Of a DNA stretch of 64,000 bases, positions 23,392-34,463 are shown piece after piece. Numbering within the stretch: position 1 is the stretch's first letter; every line of letters begins with the position of its first letter. Source of the stretch: Sulfitobacter sp043557345 (GTDB lineage Bacteria > Pseudomonadota > Alphaproteobacteria > Rhodobacterales > Rhodobacteraceae); the NCBI RefSeq assembly GCF_043557345.1, contig NZ_JBIFFV010000004.1:124001-188000 (forward strand), in the 5' to 3' direction. Under the pieces are notes generated by a model. It worked only from the letters and a program-made list of their open reading frames with translations. It made no database searches and had not been told where the DNA came from. A program made the translations under genes and the position numbers.

Positions 23392-24009
23392 TCATTCGTC
23401 AGGGCTGACCAAGCCCAGCCCGCGCAGGTAAATCCCGATCCCGGTTTCCAAAAGGTCATCGGGCGGGAAAGGTGAGGCGCGCCCGGGCGAGTTTCGGGCA
23501 AACAGTTCGACCACGCCGTGGCTCATCGCCCAGATATGGGCCGAGAACATCGAGGCGGGCGGGCGTTTGTCCGCCGGGATATGCTGGCTGAGGTCGGTTG
23601 CCGCGCGTTCCAGCACCGCATTGGCGCGGTTGGCGGCATGGGCCAGTTCCGGCGTGCGGTTGACCGAGATGCCGGATTCGAACATTGCGATGTAATGACC
23701 GGGATGTTTGCGGGCAAAGGCGAGATAGGCGCGGCCCGTCGCCTCAAAGGCTTTAAGCGCCGAGGGCTGGCCGGATTGATAGGCAAATTCCATCAAATCG
23801 GCAAAGATATCATAGCCTTGATGCGCGGCCTCGGCGATCAGGTCTTCGCGGCCCTCGAAATGGCGATAGACCGCCGCCGGGGTGACACCCGCGCTTTTGG
23901 CCGCCTCGGAGAGTGTGAACCCCGTGGGGCCGCGCTGCTCGATCAACTCGAGCGCCGCGTCGATCAGCGCTTGGCGCAGGTTGCCGTGATGGTAGCCGCG
24001 CTTAGGCAT
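23392..24009 (-). CDS. TetR/AcrR family regulator
   Basis: A 205-residue regulator. The N-terminal HTH is AAKSAGVTPAAVYRHFEGRE (residues ~29-48). The C-terminal ligand domain resembles TetR_C_33-like domains. The ATG at 24009 overlaps the ppk2 stop (ATGCCTAA), so the two are coupled. It may control its own operon or the divergent flavin monooxygenase; the ligand is unknown. Confidence 0.88.
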   Translation of the reverse strand: MPKRGYHHGNLRQALIDAALELIEQRGPTGFTLSEAAKSAGVTPAAVYRHFEGREDLIAEAAHQGYDIFADLMEFAYQSGQPSALKAFEATGRAYLAFARKHPGHYIAMFESGISVNRTPELAHAANRANAVLERAATDLSQHIPADKRPPASMFSAHIWAMSHGVVELFARNSPGRASPFPPDDLLETGIGIYLRGLGLVSPDE

Positions 24010-24871
24010 CCCAGATGTCCGGCCCGCCGCAGATCTCATCGTCGATCTTGCCGATCGCTTTGGTGTCTTTCTGAGGATAGTCGAAACGGTGGAGCAGGTG
24101 GCGCATGGCCGCGAGACGGGCGCGGCGTTTGTCGTCTGAGCGGATCACCGTCCAAGGGGTTTCATCCGTATGGCTGCGCGTCAGCGTCTCGGCGATGGCG
24201 GCGGAATACTCCTCCCATTGCGCGAGCCCTTTGACGTCGATGGGGCTGAGTTTCCACTGTTTCAGCGGATCGGATTCGCGCGACAACATGCGGCGCAGCT
24301 GCTCGGCCCGGCCCACGTTGAGCCAGAACTTAATCAGGTGAATACCGTCTTCGACGAGCATTTGTTCGAACGGGGTGACCTGTTCAAAGAAATGCGCGCG
24401 CTGTTCGGGGGTGCAGAAGTCAAAGACCTTTTCCACCACCCCGCGATTGTACCAAGAGCGATCATAGAAAACCATCTCGCCCGCCGTGGGCAGGTGTTTG
24501 ATATAGCGCTGAAAATACCACTCGCTCTGCTCGGTCTCGGTGGGTTTCGACAGGGCCACCACCCGCGCGGAACGCGGGCTGAGGTTCTCGCGCATACGGC
24601 GGATCGTGCCGCCTTTGCCAGCGGCGTCGCGCCCCTCGAAAACCATGACGACGCGCTGCCCGGTTTCGCGCACCCATGATTGCAGTTTGACCATTTCGAT
24701 CTGAAGCCGCTCGTAGTCACGCTCATAGGTCTTGCGCGACAGACGTTCGTCATGCGGGTAACTGGGCGACAGGATATCGTCCTTATCGGCCTGTTGGATC
24801 GCTCGGCGTATGTCCTCGGGGGCGTCGTTCTCGTAAAAGGCGCTGATCGCGCCGTCAAAGGGCAGGTCCAT
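24002..24871 (-). CDS. ppk2: Polyphosphate kinase 2
   Basis: A 289-residue P-loop kinase that transfers phosphate between polyphosphate and nucleotides. It shows Walker A (FEGRDAAGKGGTIRR), the Walker B-like FYDRSWYNRGVVE and the lid module arginines. The length and single-domain form fit the PPK2 family; the nucleotide preference (class I versus III) is not decidable by eye. It overlaps the TetR gene. Confidence 0.9.
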   Translation of the reverse strand: MDLPFDGAISAFYENDAPEDIRRAIQQADKDDILSPSYPHDERLSRKTYERDYERLQIEMVKLQSWVRETGQRVVMVFEGRDAAGKGGTIRRMRENLSPRSARVVALSKPTETEQSEWYFQRYIKHLPTAGEMVFYDRSWYNRGVVEKVFDFCTPEQRAHFFEQVTPFEQMLVEDGIHLIKFWLNVGRAEQLRRMLSRESDPLKQWKLSPIDVKGLAQWEEYSAAIAETLTRSHTDETPWTVIRSDDKRRARLAAMRHLLHRFDYPQKDTKAIGKIDDEICGGPDIWDA

Positions 24872-24920
24872 GGGCGCTCCTTGCGGGTTGTTCTTGTTTC
24901 AATATGGGATGTTAAGGCGC

Positions 24921-25901
24921 TTAACGCAAACCGGCACGCAGGGCGGCGCGGTCGATGGCGTCGACCACGGCCTGCGGGTCAGCGTGATGGGGCATATGGC
25001 CCATGCCGGGCAGGCGGGTTAAGGCGCCGTTGGGGAGGTCTTTGATCAGTTCCTCGGCGTGGATATGCATCGGGACAATGGTATCGGCATCGCCGTGAAG
25101 GATCTCGACCGGCAGGGTCAGCCGGTCATATTGCGCTGCCATTTCAACCACATGGGGGCGAAGCTGGTGAACCTGTTGCGCATTGGCGCGGCTGGCGCTG
25201 CGGCGCAGGGTGAGGCCCGTGCCGATGTGATCGGCATAGCCTTCGGGCGGCTGTTGTGGGGCAAAAATCGCCGCGATGCTGCTTTGCACCACGCTGTCGG
25301 GGACAAAGGCGGTGACGGCAGGGATAAAGAACGCGCCGCCAAGCCGTGAGGCGCTGACGTTGTAAAGCCAGCCCAGACCGCCGGGCCAAGGCTCCGACAC
25401 GGCAGAGACCAGCACCAGTGCTGCGGTCTCATCTGGGCGTTGCAGCCCCCAAGCCAGCGCCACGGCCCCGCCAAAGGAATGGCCCAGCACGATGGGGTTT
25501 TCGACGCCCAGTTGATCCGCCGCTTTCTGCAAGAGTGCGGCCTGCTCCTGCGGGGATTCGCCGCGCGGGTTCCACGGCCCGCGCGCGCCGGGCAGGCGGG
25601 CGGTATAGCCCATGCCCGGACGGTCGAACATGATGACGCGGTAGCGCTCGCTCAGCCGCTTTGCGAAGCCAAGAGTAAAGTCGCGCAGATTGCCGCTGGC
25701 CCCGTGGATCAACACTAGATCGGGCCCGCTGCCGATGACCTTGGCATGGACCGGCAGGCCGTCCACCGTGATGATCTCACCCTCGGGCGGATGGCTCGCC
25801 TCGGCCCGCGCCTCATGCCGCGCGGCGCGCCACTGGACAAGCGCGGTGAGCAGCGCCAGCCCGAGGAGGAGGGCAAACAGCAGTTTAATGGCCAATCTCA
25901 T
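24921..25901 (-). CDS. Membrane-anchored alpha/beta hydrolase
   Basis: A 326-residue hydrolase. An N-terminal membrane helix lies at residues ~4-23, and the fold follows with VLIHGASGNLRDF (oxyanion loop), the nucleophile elbow VLGHSFGGAVALAW, an acid in LHGDADTIVP and the histidine in GMGHMPHH. The substrate is unknown. Its start overlaps the metAA stop by 17 bp, so they are probably co-transcribed, though a functional link is not evident. Confidence 0.85.
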   Translation of the reverse strand: MRLAIKLLFALLLGLALLTALVQWRAARHEARAEASHPPEGEIITVDGLPVHAKVIGSGPDLVLIHGASGNLRDFTLGFAKRLSERYRVIMFDRPGMGYTARLPGARGPWNPRGESPQEQAALLQKAADQLGVENPIVLGHSFGGAVALAWGLQRPDETAALVLVSAVSEPWPGGLGWLYNVSASRLGGAFFIPAVTAFVPDSVVQSSIAAIFAPQQPPEGYADHIGTGLTLRRSASRANAQQVHQLRPHVVEMAAQYDRLTLPVEILHGDADTIVPMHIHAEELIKDLPNGALTRLPGMGHMPHHADPQAVVDAIDRAALRAGLR

Positions 25902-26802
25902 TCATATCGAAGGGGGTGGTTTGGTATATCTCGTTGATCCAATTGCCGTAAAGCAGATGCGCATGGCTGCGCCAGCGGTTCACGGGCGTCCGCGAGGGGT
26001 CATCCTCGGGGTAGTAGTTGCAGGGCACGTTGATCGGCACGCCATTCTCGACATCGCGGTCATACTCTTGCTTAAGCGTGTCGCGGTCGTATTCAAAATG
26101 GTTAAAGACATAGAGCGCGCGGTGTGCGGGGTCTTCGATCAGACAGGGGCCGACTTCATCGCTACCCAAAAGCGTGGTGAGGCCCGGACGCGCGTCAACC
26201 TCGTCTTGCCGCATCTCGGTCCAGCGCGAGACGGGCACGGTGCAATCATCCGAAAAGCCGCGCAGATAGGGCGAGGCGGGTGCGAGGTTGCGGTGCCGGA
26301 AACAGCCGAAAGCCTTTTCACTCAGCATGTGTTTCTTGACGCCGTGGAAGTGGTTGATCATCGCCATGCCGCCCCAGCAGACGCCAAAGGTGGAGTGGAT
26401 GTTGGTCTGGGTCCATTCCATCACCTCGCGCAGCTCATCCCAATAGGTCACCTCGTCAAAGTCGAGATGTTCGATCGGAGCGCCGGTGATGATCAGCCCG
26501 TCGAACTTCTCGGCCTTCATCTCTTCAAAGGGGCGGTAGAAGCTTTCCATATGTTCGGCTGCGGTGTTGCGGGCCTGGTGATCGGACATGCGGATGAGGC
26601 TCAGTTCGATCTGCAGGGGGGTGGCACCGATCAGCCGGGCAAACTGGTTCTCTGTCTGGATTTTCTTGGGCATCAGGTTCAGCAGGGCGATGCGCAGCGG
26701 GCGGATGTCTTGCCGCGATGCCAGTTCCTCATCCAGCACCATGACCCCTTCGTTGCGCAGAACGTCGAAGGCAGGCAGGCGGGAGGGGATCTTGATGGGC
26801 AT
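25885..26802 (-). CDS. metAA: Homoserine O-acetyltransferase, MetA type
   Basis: A 305-residue enzyme that activates homoserine for methionine synthesis. The catalytic Cys142 (FGVCWGG), His235 and Glu237 (NHFEYD) are at the standard positions. Residue 111 is glutamate (APIEHLD), which in characterised MetA enzymes selects acetyl-CoA rather than succinyl-CoA, so acetyltransferase activity is predicted. No SAM riboswitch is recognisable in the 56-bp leader. Confidence 0.93.
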   Translation of the reverse strand: MPIKIPSRLPAFDVLRNEGVMVLDEELASRQDIRPLRIALLNLMPKKIQTENQFARLIGATPLQIELSLIRMSDHQARNTAAEHMESFYRPFEEMKAEKFDGLIITGAPIEHLDFDEVTYWDELREVMEWTQTNIHSTFGVCWGGMAMINHFHGVKKHMLSEKAFGCFRHRNLAPASPYLRGFSDDCTVPVSRWTEMRQDEVDARPGLTTLLGSDEVGPCLIEDPAHRALYVFNHFEYDRDTLKQEYDRDVENGVPINVPCNYYPEDDPSRTPVNRWRSHAHLLYGNWINEIYQTTPFDMNEIGH

Positions 26803-26858
26803 GAGACAGGTCTTTCAGGGGTAGCCAGTGCAGTCAGATAATCTTGGGCGGGGCGGGT

Positions 26859-27719
26859 TCAACCGCCCGCGGGCAGGTGGCGGGCGATGAGATCGGTAAA
26901 GTCGTCGGGCGCTTTCAGCGCGTCGATGTCAGCGGGGGTGATGGTGACCCCCCATTTCGACATCGCCGCATAGCGCGGTTGGCGGTGCGACAGGGCGGCG
27001 GCATAGGTCCAGCGGATGAAATCGTCGGGGTTCACCGCGTCTTCGGTGATGTTCTTTTCGGCCAGATAGTCGGCCCATGCCCGGGCGAGGAATTCGGGCT
27101 GATAGGCCATCGGTTTGGGCGCTTTGTCAAAGCGGCGGATCAGTTCCTCGGTATGGGCCTCGTCGCCTTTGATCCAGACCAGCAGGCATTCCTCGGCCAA
27201 TTGCCGCAGCAGCGGGTCGTTCGGGTCTTCGGGATCGACCCATTCGCAGATCGAGCCACCGGTGTCGCAGATGAAATGCGGATAGCTATAGAGCGCTTCG
27301 GCGCGGGTGGCGAAATAGGCGGTGTCTTGAAGGGCGTTGATCTCGGCCCGGCGGAAAGCCTCTTGCCGTTTGGCGTATTCCTCCATCGGCAGCCCGCCGC
27401 GCGAAGGGTCGCCCGGTTTGCCCAACCATGTGGCCACGGGCGACAGGTTGTCGAAGGTGATGTTCGAGCCGATGTAGATGCTGTCGCTGAGCAGCAGATC
27501 ACGCAGGAAGGGCACTTTCATCGCCTCGGCCTTGGCGTTGTCGGCGATGAGTTCGCCCAGATAGCGGGTGCCGATGCGGTAGTCGATGGAGTAGTGAAAC
27601 CAATCCCCGCTGGCGCGCAGCAGGCTGGAGAGATGCGTCTTGCCCAAGCCTGACATGCCGAAGATCAGAACTTTGCGCCGCGGCGCCGCGCGCCAATCGT
27701 CAGCCGTGGGGTAGAGCAT
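26859..27719 (-). CDS. P-loop ATPase, conserved, unknown role
   Basis: A 286-residue protein. The Walker A FGMSGLGKTHLS lies near residue 24, close to the start. The protein continues with a conserved SIDYRIGTRYLGE block, a SYPHFICDTGGSICEW acidic segment (possible Walker B region) and a C-terminal domain. It does not look like a known kinase or helicase; I know it only as an ATPase-labelled protein recurring in roseobacters. It sits directly before metAA and 12 bp after an EamA transporter gene. Confidence 0.65.
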   Translation of the reverse strand: MLYPTADDWRAAPRRKVLIFGMSGLGKTHLSSLLRASGDWFHYSIDYRIGTRYLGELIADNAKAEAMKVPFLRDLLLSDSIYIGSNITFDNLSPVATWLGKPGDPSRGGLPMEEYAKRQEAFRRAEINALQDTAYFATRAEALYSYPHFICDTGGSICEWVDPEDPNDPLLRQLAEECLLVWIKGDEAHTEELIRRFDKAPKPMAYQPEFLARAWADYLAEKNITEDAVNPDDFIRWTYAAALSHRQPRYAAMSKWGVTITPADIDALKAPDDFTDLIARHLPAGG

Positions 27720-27731
27720 GTGTCACCAAGG

Positions 27732-28664
27732 TTAAGTGCTTCGTTTCCCCTGACTACCCCAGTGTTTCACCAGACGCCAGATGCGCCCATCGAGCACCAG
27801 AAGCCCGAGTGCGAGAAGGGCGAAACCGCCATAGGCGGTGGGGCGCAGGGTCTCATCACGCAGCCATGCGCCCAGCAGGATGGCCACAGGGGCGACCAGC
27901 AGTGTCACCAACATCAGATTGCTGCTGCCCGCCATGCCGAGCACGCGGTAATAGAGCAGATAGGCCAGCGCCGTCGCGGCCAGCGCGTAATAGGCGATGG
28001 CGGCAAGCGTGGCCGGGGCGAGGTTGAGCGTCAGCGGCCCCTCCGCCACCCATGCCAGCGGCAGCATGATCAGCGTGGCCCCGGTCAGCATCCCGGCGGC
28101 GGCCAGTTGCGGCGGTTGGCCCGGCAGCAGTTTGCGCGCGCAGACACCGGCCATGGCATAGGACATCGCCCCGCCCAGCACCGCAAGCTGCGCAAGGCTG
28201 CCAAGGTCGAAATTCGTGAGGTTCTCCAGCCCGATGGCGGTGCTGACACCCGCGAAGCCTAGGCCGACGCCAATCGCCTTGCGCGGGGTGATCCGCTCAT
28301 CCGCCAGAAAGATCGCGGCGGCCAGCACGCCAAAGATCGCGGTGGCGGCATTGAGGATCGAGGTCAGTCCCGAAGGGATGTGCAACTGCCCCCATGCCAT
28401 CAGCGAGAAGGGGATCACATTGTTCAAAAGCCCCATCAGCAGGAAGGCCGCCCAGATGCGCGGGTCGCGCGGCAGTGGCAGGCGCATGGCGGCGACGGCG
28501 GCCCAAAGCACCAACATCGCCCAGAACACCCGGTGCGCCACCGAGGTCAGCGGTCCGATCTCATCCAAGGCCACCCGCACGGCGACAAAGGACGCGCCCC
28601 AGAGCAGGGCGAGACAGCCCATTTCGATCCAAGCGCGCGGGGGGATGGTTTTCTGTGTGATCAT
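27732..28664 (-). CDS. EamA-family DMT transporter
   Basis: A 310-residue membrane protein with two EamA repeats and about ten membrane helices. The first repeat starts at WIEMGCLALLWGASFVAVR and the second around AMAGVCARKLL. Drug/metabolite transporters of this type export amino acids, metabolites or similar small molecules; the substrate cannot be told. It is the head of a minus-strand gene string leading to metAA. Confidence 0.85.
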   Translation of the reverse strand: MITQKTIPPRAWIEMGCLALLWGASFVAVRVALDEIGPLTSVAHRVFWAMLVLWAAVAAMRLPLPRDPRIWAAFLLMGLLNNVIPFSLMAWGQLHIPSGLTSILNAATAIFGVLAAAIFLADERITPRKAIGVGLGFAGVSTAIGLENLTNFDLGSLAQLAVLGGAMSYAMAGVCARKLLPGQPPQLAAAGMLTGATLIMLPLAWVAEGPLTLNLAPATLAAIAYYALAATALAYLLYYRVLGMAGSSNLMLVTLLVAPVAILLGAWLRDETLRPTAYGGFALLALGLLVLDGRIWRLVKHWGSQGKRST

Positions 28665-28719
28665 GGCTTGGGTTTAGGCTGTTCCACGGAGCGCCACGAC
28701 CCGAAAGATGCGCATGCAT

Positions 28720-28751
28720 AAAAAACGCCGCCCGAGAGGCTCGGGCGGCGT
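28720..28751 (-). terminator. Bidirectional-looking terminator after fadL-type gene
   Basis: An 11-bp perfect stem ACGCCGCCCGA/TCGGGCGGCGT with loop GAGGC is followed on the minus strand by six Ts. It lies about 25 bp after the stop of the gene at 28775. Confidence 0.88.
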
Positions 28752-28774
28752 GACCTTAACAGGTCTGGTGTGGA

Positions 28775-29860
28775 TCAGAAGGTGAAGCCCACTTTCACAC
28801 CAAAGGCCACGGCATCGTTGTCTTCGAAGTCCGCCGCCGGGGCGAAGCCCGGGATCGCGGTCTGCGCGTCGCCGATGTTGACGTAGCGCACGCCGGTGGT
28901 GATCTTCATGTTGTCGCGGGTATAGACGGCGGCCAGAGCAAGGCTTTTGTTGCCATCGGTCGGCCCGAGGTCGGAGGCGAACCCGCCGTTGGACTTCTCA
29001 TAGCCGACGGAGGCCGAAACCGACCAGTTGTCATTCAGGCGACGGCCCACGCCGAGCGAGTAGGTGAAAACGTCGTCATCGTAGCTGACGAGCGAGCCAC
29101 CGGTCGCGCCTTGGTATTGGGCCGGGGTGATGTCGAACGACGACCAATCGACCCAGCGGATACCACCGAAGAGCAGCGTGTCGGCGGCGATGCCGGTCTG
29201 GAAATCAAGGTTCACCGACTGCGGCGTTTCGATTTCGGTGGTGCTCATCGCGGCGCCGAATTCGGTCGTGTCGACATCGTGGTCGATGCTGGAATTGTAG
29301 GTCAGCGCGACGCGCATGGCGATGTCGGGGCGCTCATAGGCGACACCCGCAACATAGCCGACGCCGGTGTCACGCTCGCCGTTTACCGTATAGCCGCCAA
29401 CGAAGGGCACCGCAGCGGTTGCTTCGATGGTTTGCACGCGCAGACCGCCGTGAACGCTGAAGTTTTCGTTCATGCGGTAGCGCAGCAGGCCGGTCAGCGC
29501 ATGCGCATCAAGATCGGCCTGCGCGCCCTGAGCGTAGTAGCCTGTGCCCGTAGGGTAATCGACATCCGCGCCGAAAGGCTGGTCATAGATGATCGCATAG
29601 GACAGTTTGTCGTTGATGTCGGCCTTATAGGCGGCCCCGAATTGCATGTAGCTTTCGGTGGCATTGCCCGAATCCCGGCTGCCAAGGCCCGCGACGGACG
29701 TGCCCGAAGTGTCGGGCGAGATATGCCCAAAGCTGAACTCCGCATAGCGGCCGCTTTCAAACAGGGCGTTGATGGATTGGCCCGACCGATCGATGCCGCC
29801 AGCGTGAACGATTGCCGTAGATGCCAATAGTGCCGGAATTGCCAAGAAATAGGTTTTCAT
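28775..29860 (-). CDS. FadL/OMPP1-type outer membrane transporter
   Basis: A 361-residue outer membrane protein. A signal peptide (residues 1-20, ending IVHA) is followed by the GGIDRSGQSINALFESG hatch-like N-terminus typical of FadL/TodX, then a long beta-barrel ending in VAFGVKVGFTF. It would import hydrophobic compounds such as fatty acids or aromatics. The start at 29860 is supported by GGGAGGAAAGCAA; the longer upstream frame is not used. Confidence 0.85.
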   Translation of the reverse strand: MKTYFLAIPALLASTAIVHAGGIDRSGQSINALFESGRYAEFSFGHISPDTSGTSVAGLGSRDSGNATESYMQFGAAYKADINDKLSYAIIYDQPFGADVDYPTGTGYYAQGAQADLDAHALTGLLRYRMNENFSVHGGLRVQTIEATAAVPFVGGYTVNGERDTGVGYVAGVAYERPDIAMRVALTYNSSIDHDVDTTEFGAAMSTTEIETPQSVNLDFQTGIAADTLLFGGIRWVDWSSFDITPAQYQGATGGSLVSYDDDVFTYSLGVGRRLNDNWSVSASVGYEKSNGGFASDLGPTDGNKSLALAAVYTRDNMKITTGVRYVNIGDAQTAIPGFAPAADFEDNDAVAFGVKVGFTF

Positions 29861-29981
29861 TTGCTTTCCTCCCAAGAGTTCTGTGCGGTTCCTCCCCGGC
29901 ACAGCTTGGAAGTGATCTAAGCGGATTGCTGCCGTTTGCGTCAATCGCTGACCTTGGGTCAGGTTGAAATCTGGGCAAACA

Positions 29982-30851
29982 TTACCTGGGGTGTGCTTTG
30001 CGGGTCTCAAACCAGATGTTGAGATAGTTGCCCGCAAAGATGATCGCGGCCCCGACAAAGACCCAGATATCCAGCGCTTCGGTATAGAGCAGCATTCCGA
30101 CCACGGCGATGGCCGGAAGGCGCACGAAATCAATCGGCACCACCACGGTCGCGGGGGCGAGGCTCAGCGCGTTGGTCAGGCAGTAATGCGCAAGCAAGCC
30201 GCAGGCGCCGACCAGCAACAGGAAGGGCATCGTTTCAGCCGTGGGGCTGGCGATATCGCCATCGTAGCCTGCCGCGATCAGGCCGAACAGCAGTTGCAGC
30301 GTGGTGAGATAGAAGAGGATCGTGGTGATCCCTTGGGTCCGCGTCAGTCGTTTGGTCAGCACATTGGTCAAGGCAAAGAAGACGGCACAGCCCGCCGCCG
30401 CCAGAATGCCTGTGTTGAGATTGCCGATATCGGGGCGCGCCACGATCAGGATGCCGATGAACCCCAGTACGGCGGCCAGCGCCCGTGTCGCGGTCAGCCG
30501 TTCGCCCAGCAAGAAGATCGACAGGACGATGACCCATAGGGGCGATGTGAACTCCAACGCGAAGACCTGCGCCAGCGGGATCAGCGACACGGCGAGGAAC
30601 CACAGGTTCTGCCCGGTGAAATGCGCAAGGTTGCGCAGCAATTGCAGGCCAAAGTTGCGGGTGTTGATCTGCCGCCACGCGCCCGTGGCCCCGGCAAGCG
30701 ACAGGACGATGATCACGCCGATCACGCTGCGGTAGAGCATCACCTCGAAAGTGTCGAACCGCGCCGAGAGTTCGCGCCCCGCCACGGCCATGGTGGAGAA
30801 TGACCCAATGGAGCCGATCATCCAGAGTGCGGCGCGGAAGGTGGGGCTCAT
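29982..30851 (-). CDS. EamA-family DMT transporter
   Basis: A 289-residue protein with ten predicted helices and two EamA repeats (residues ~8-140 and ~150-280); the second contains FALTNVLTKRLTRTQGITT. It is coupled by ATGA to the ABM-domain gene and lies in the guaA transcript. The substrate is unknown. Confidence 0.85.
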   Translation of the reverse strand: MSPTFRAALWMIGSIGSFSTMAVAGRELSARFDTFEVMLYRSVIGVIIVLSLAGATGAWRQINTRNFGLQLLRNLAHFTGQNLWFLAVSLIPLAQVFALEFTSPLWVIVLSIFLLGERLTATRALAAVLGFIGILIVARPDIGNLNTGILAAAGCAVFFALTNVLTKRLTRTQGITTILFYLTTLQLLFGLIAAGYDGDIASPTAETMPFLLLVGACGLLAHYCLTNALSLAPATVVVPIDFVRLPAIAVVGMLLYTEALDIWVFVGAAIIFAGNYLNIWFETRKAHPR

Positions 30852-31126
30852 GAGTTCTCGGTAATCTGGTAGTCGCGGGCGATCTCGGCGGTACGCCTCG
30901 CCCAGTCCGATGCTGCGGCACGGGCTCGATGTGCCGCGAAGGCCGCGCGGTCGGTAAAAAGCTTCGCGACCTGCCAGACAAGGGGATCGTCGGTCGGGGT
31001 CACGTCGAAGCGAAGGCAGCCCGGCTCGGCCCGGGTGAGACGCAGATGCGCGTCAAGTCCTGCGCGCACCCGGTCCGCCTCGGCCCGGGTGGCGCAGCGA
31101 AGGTGGCCGGTTAGGGCCACCCGCAT
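30848..31126 (-). CDS. ABM-domain monooxygenase-like protein
   Basis: A 92-residue ferredoxin-like fold protein of the antibiotic biosynthesis monooxygenase type, with GCLRFDVTPTDDPLVWQVAK and a terminal helix. The start MRVALTGHLRC is one base past the guaA stop. Its stop overlaps the EamA gene. Small ABM proteins oxidise quinone-like compounds or serve as heme/aldehyde binders; the function here is not known. Confidence 0.7.
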   Translation of the reverse strand: MRVALTGHLRCATRAEADRVRAGLDAHLRLTRAEPGCLRFDVTPTDDPLVWQVAKLFTDRAAFAAHRARAAASDWARRTAEIARDYQITENS

Positions 31127-31127
31127 T

Positions 31128-32690
<1,563 letters not shown>

Positions 32691-32889
32691 GGGGCCGTGA
32701 TTAGGCCCGTGCGCCCGCTCTGGCAAGTCTCTAGCAAGCCGAAGACCGGTGCCGCCCGCGTTTAATTCGCGCAAGTGGCGCGGGGACGGCACGCGATGTC
32801 GCTTTTTGCCGCTAGGGGGCGTTATCCGCGCGAAGCGCCTGCCGGGAATGGGGTAGTGACGGGCCAAGACTTGCGGGAAGGATAGAGCA

Positions 32890-34428
32890 ATGGCGGAATC
32901 AGCACGACGGGCACGCGGCGGTGGCGGTGCGGCAAGACGCGCGGCACGCACAGCCGTCTCTTTCGAGACAGCGCGCTATATCGAGCGGAATATCCCGAAC
33001 TTCGAAGTGCTGACCGAAGAGGCGCTGGAGATCATCGAACAGAACGCCGACGCGGTGCTGGAAGAGATCGGCGTGAACTTCCCCGACAACCCCGAGGCAT
33101 TGGCGCTTTGGCGTGAGGCTGGGGCGGACGTCCAGGGCGAGCGAGTGCGCATCCCGCGGGGTCTGGCCCGCAAGCTCTGCGCCACCGCGCCTTCGACGAT
33201 CACCCAAGTGGCACGGAACCGAGATCGGGATGTGGTGATCGGGGGGAGGAGCCTTGTCCTCGCCCCCGTTTATGGCCCGCCCTTCGTTCGCGATGCGGCC
33301 GGAGGGCGCCGCTATGCCACGATGGCGGATTTCGAAAAGTTCGTGAAACTGGGCTATATGTCGAAATGGCTGCATCATTCGGGGGGGACGGTATGCGAGC
33401 CGACGGATATCCCGGTGAACAAACGTCACCTCGATATGCTGCACGCCCATATGACGCTGAGCGACAAACCCTTCATGGGATCGGTGACCGAACCCAGCCG
33501 GGCGCAGGATTCCGTCGATATGTGCGGTATTCTGTTCGGTAAGGACTTCGTGCAGGAAAACACGGTGATGACCTCGCTCATCAACATCAACTCGCCGATG
33601 ACTTTCGACGATGTGATGATGGGCGCGCTCAAGGTCTATGCCGAGAACAACCAAGCCTGCATCATCTCACCCTTCATCGTGGGCGGCGCCATGGCTCCGG
33701 TGAGCGTGGCAGGCACGTTGACACAGGTCTTGGCCGAGACGCTGGCGGGCATCGCCTATAGCCAGCTTGTCCGCCCCGGGGCACCGGTGATCATGGGGGC
33801 TTTCGTCACCTCGATCGACATGAACTCGGGCGCGCCCACATTCGGCACGCCCGAGGCTGCGCATATCACCTATGGCGCTGGGCAACTGGCCCGCAGGCTC
33901 AACCTGCCGTACCGCAGCGCCGGGTCTTTCACCGGCTCGAAACTGCCCGACGCGCAGGCGGCTTACGAGACCTCGAACAGTCTAAACATGGGGCTGCTTT
34001 CGGGGGTGAACTTCATGCTGCACGCCTGCGGCTGGCTGGAAGGGGGGCTTGTTTCCTCTTTCGAGAAATTCGTCATGGATGCGGATCAACTTGGCACGCT
34101 GCATCACCTTGCCCGCGGGGTGGAGATCGACGTGAACGCACAGGCCATGGACGCGATCCGCGAAGTGGGGCCGGGGGGGCATTACCTTGGCTGCGCCCAT
34201 ACGCAGAGTAATTTCCGCGATGCTTTTTGGAAGTCGGATCTGTTGGATTACAAACCCTTCGAGACATGGTCGGACGAAGGCGCGCGCGACACCCAGAGCC
34301 TTGCCACCGCGCGGGTCGAAAAGTTGCTGGCCGACTATCAGCAGCCCGCATTGGACCCGGCCATTCGCGAAGCGCTCGATGCCTTTGTCGCGACCCGTAA
34401 GGCGGCAGAGCCGGATAGCTTTAGCTAA
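32890..34428 (+). CDS. MttB-family methyltransferase, non-pyrrolysine
   Basis: A 512-residue TIM-barrel protein of the trimethylamine methyltransferase (MttB) family. Conserved stretches are ALEIIEQNADAVLEEIGVNF, GPPFVRDAAGGRRYAT and GTPEAAHITYGAGQLARRL. No in-frame amber codon interrupts it, so it belongs to the pyrrolysine-free branch, which demethylates quaternary amines such as glycine betaine or proline betaine, or related substrates. The N-terminus is arginine-rich (RRARGGGGAARRAARTA), an unusual extension. No partner corrinoid protein is in the window. Confidence 0.85.
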   Translation: MAESARRARGGGGAARRAARTAVSFETARYIERNIPNFEVLTEEALEIIEQNADAVLEEIGVNFPDNPEALALWREAGADVQGERVRIPRGLARKLCATAPSTITQVARNRDRDVVIGGRSLVLAPVYGPPFVRDAAGGRRYATMADFEKFVKLGYMSKWLHHSGGTVCEPTDIPVNKRHLDMLHAHMTLSDKPFMGSVTEPSRAQDSVDMCGILFGKDFVQENTVMTSLININSPMTFDDVMMGALKVYAENNQACIISPFIVGGAMAPVSVAGTLTQVLAETLAGIAYSQLVRPGAPVIMGAFVTSIDMNSGAPTFGTPEAAHITYGAGQLARRLNLPYRSAGSFTGSKLPDAQAAYETSNSLNMGLLSGVNFMLHACGWLEGGLVSSFEKFVMDADQLGTLHHLARGVEIDVNAQAMDAIREVGPGGHYLGCAHTQSNFRDAFWKSDLLDYKPFETWSDEGARDTQSLATARVEKLLADYQQPALDPAIREALDAFVATRKAAEPDSFS

Positions 34429-34463
34429 GGCTTTGCGGCGGGGGCGATCCCGCGCATTGCAAT

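Noticed and set aside
26803..26858. SAM-responsive riboswitch upstream of metAA
   Set aside because: I looked for SAM-II-type conserved bases in the 56-bp leader and found no convincing match or pseudoknot.
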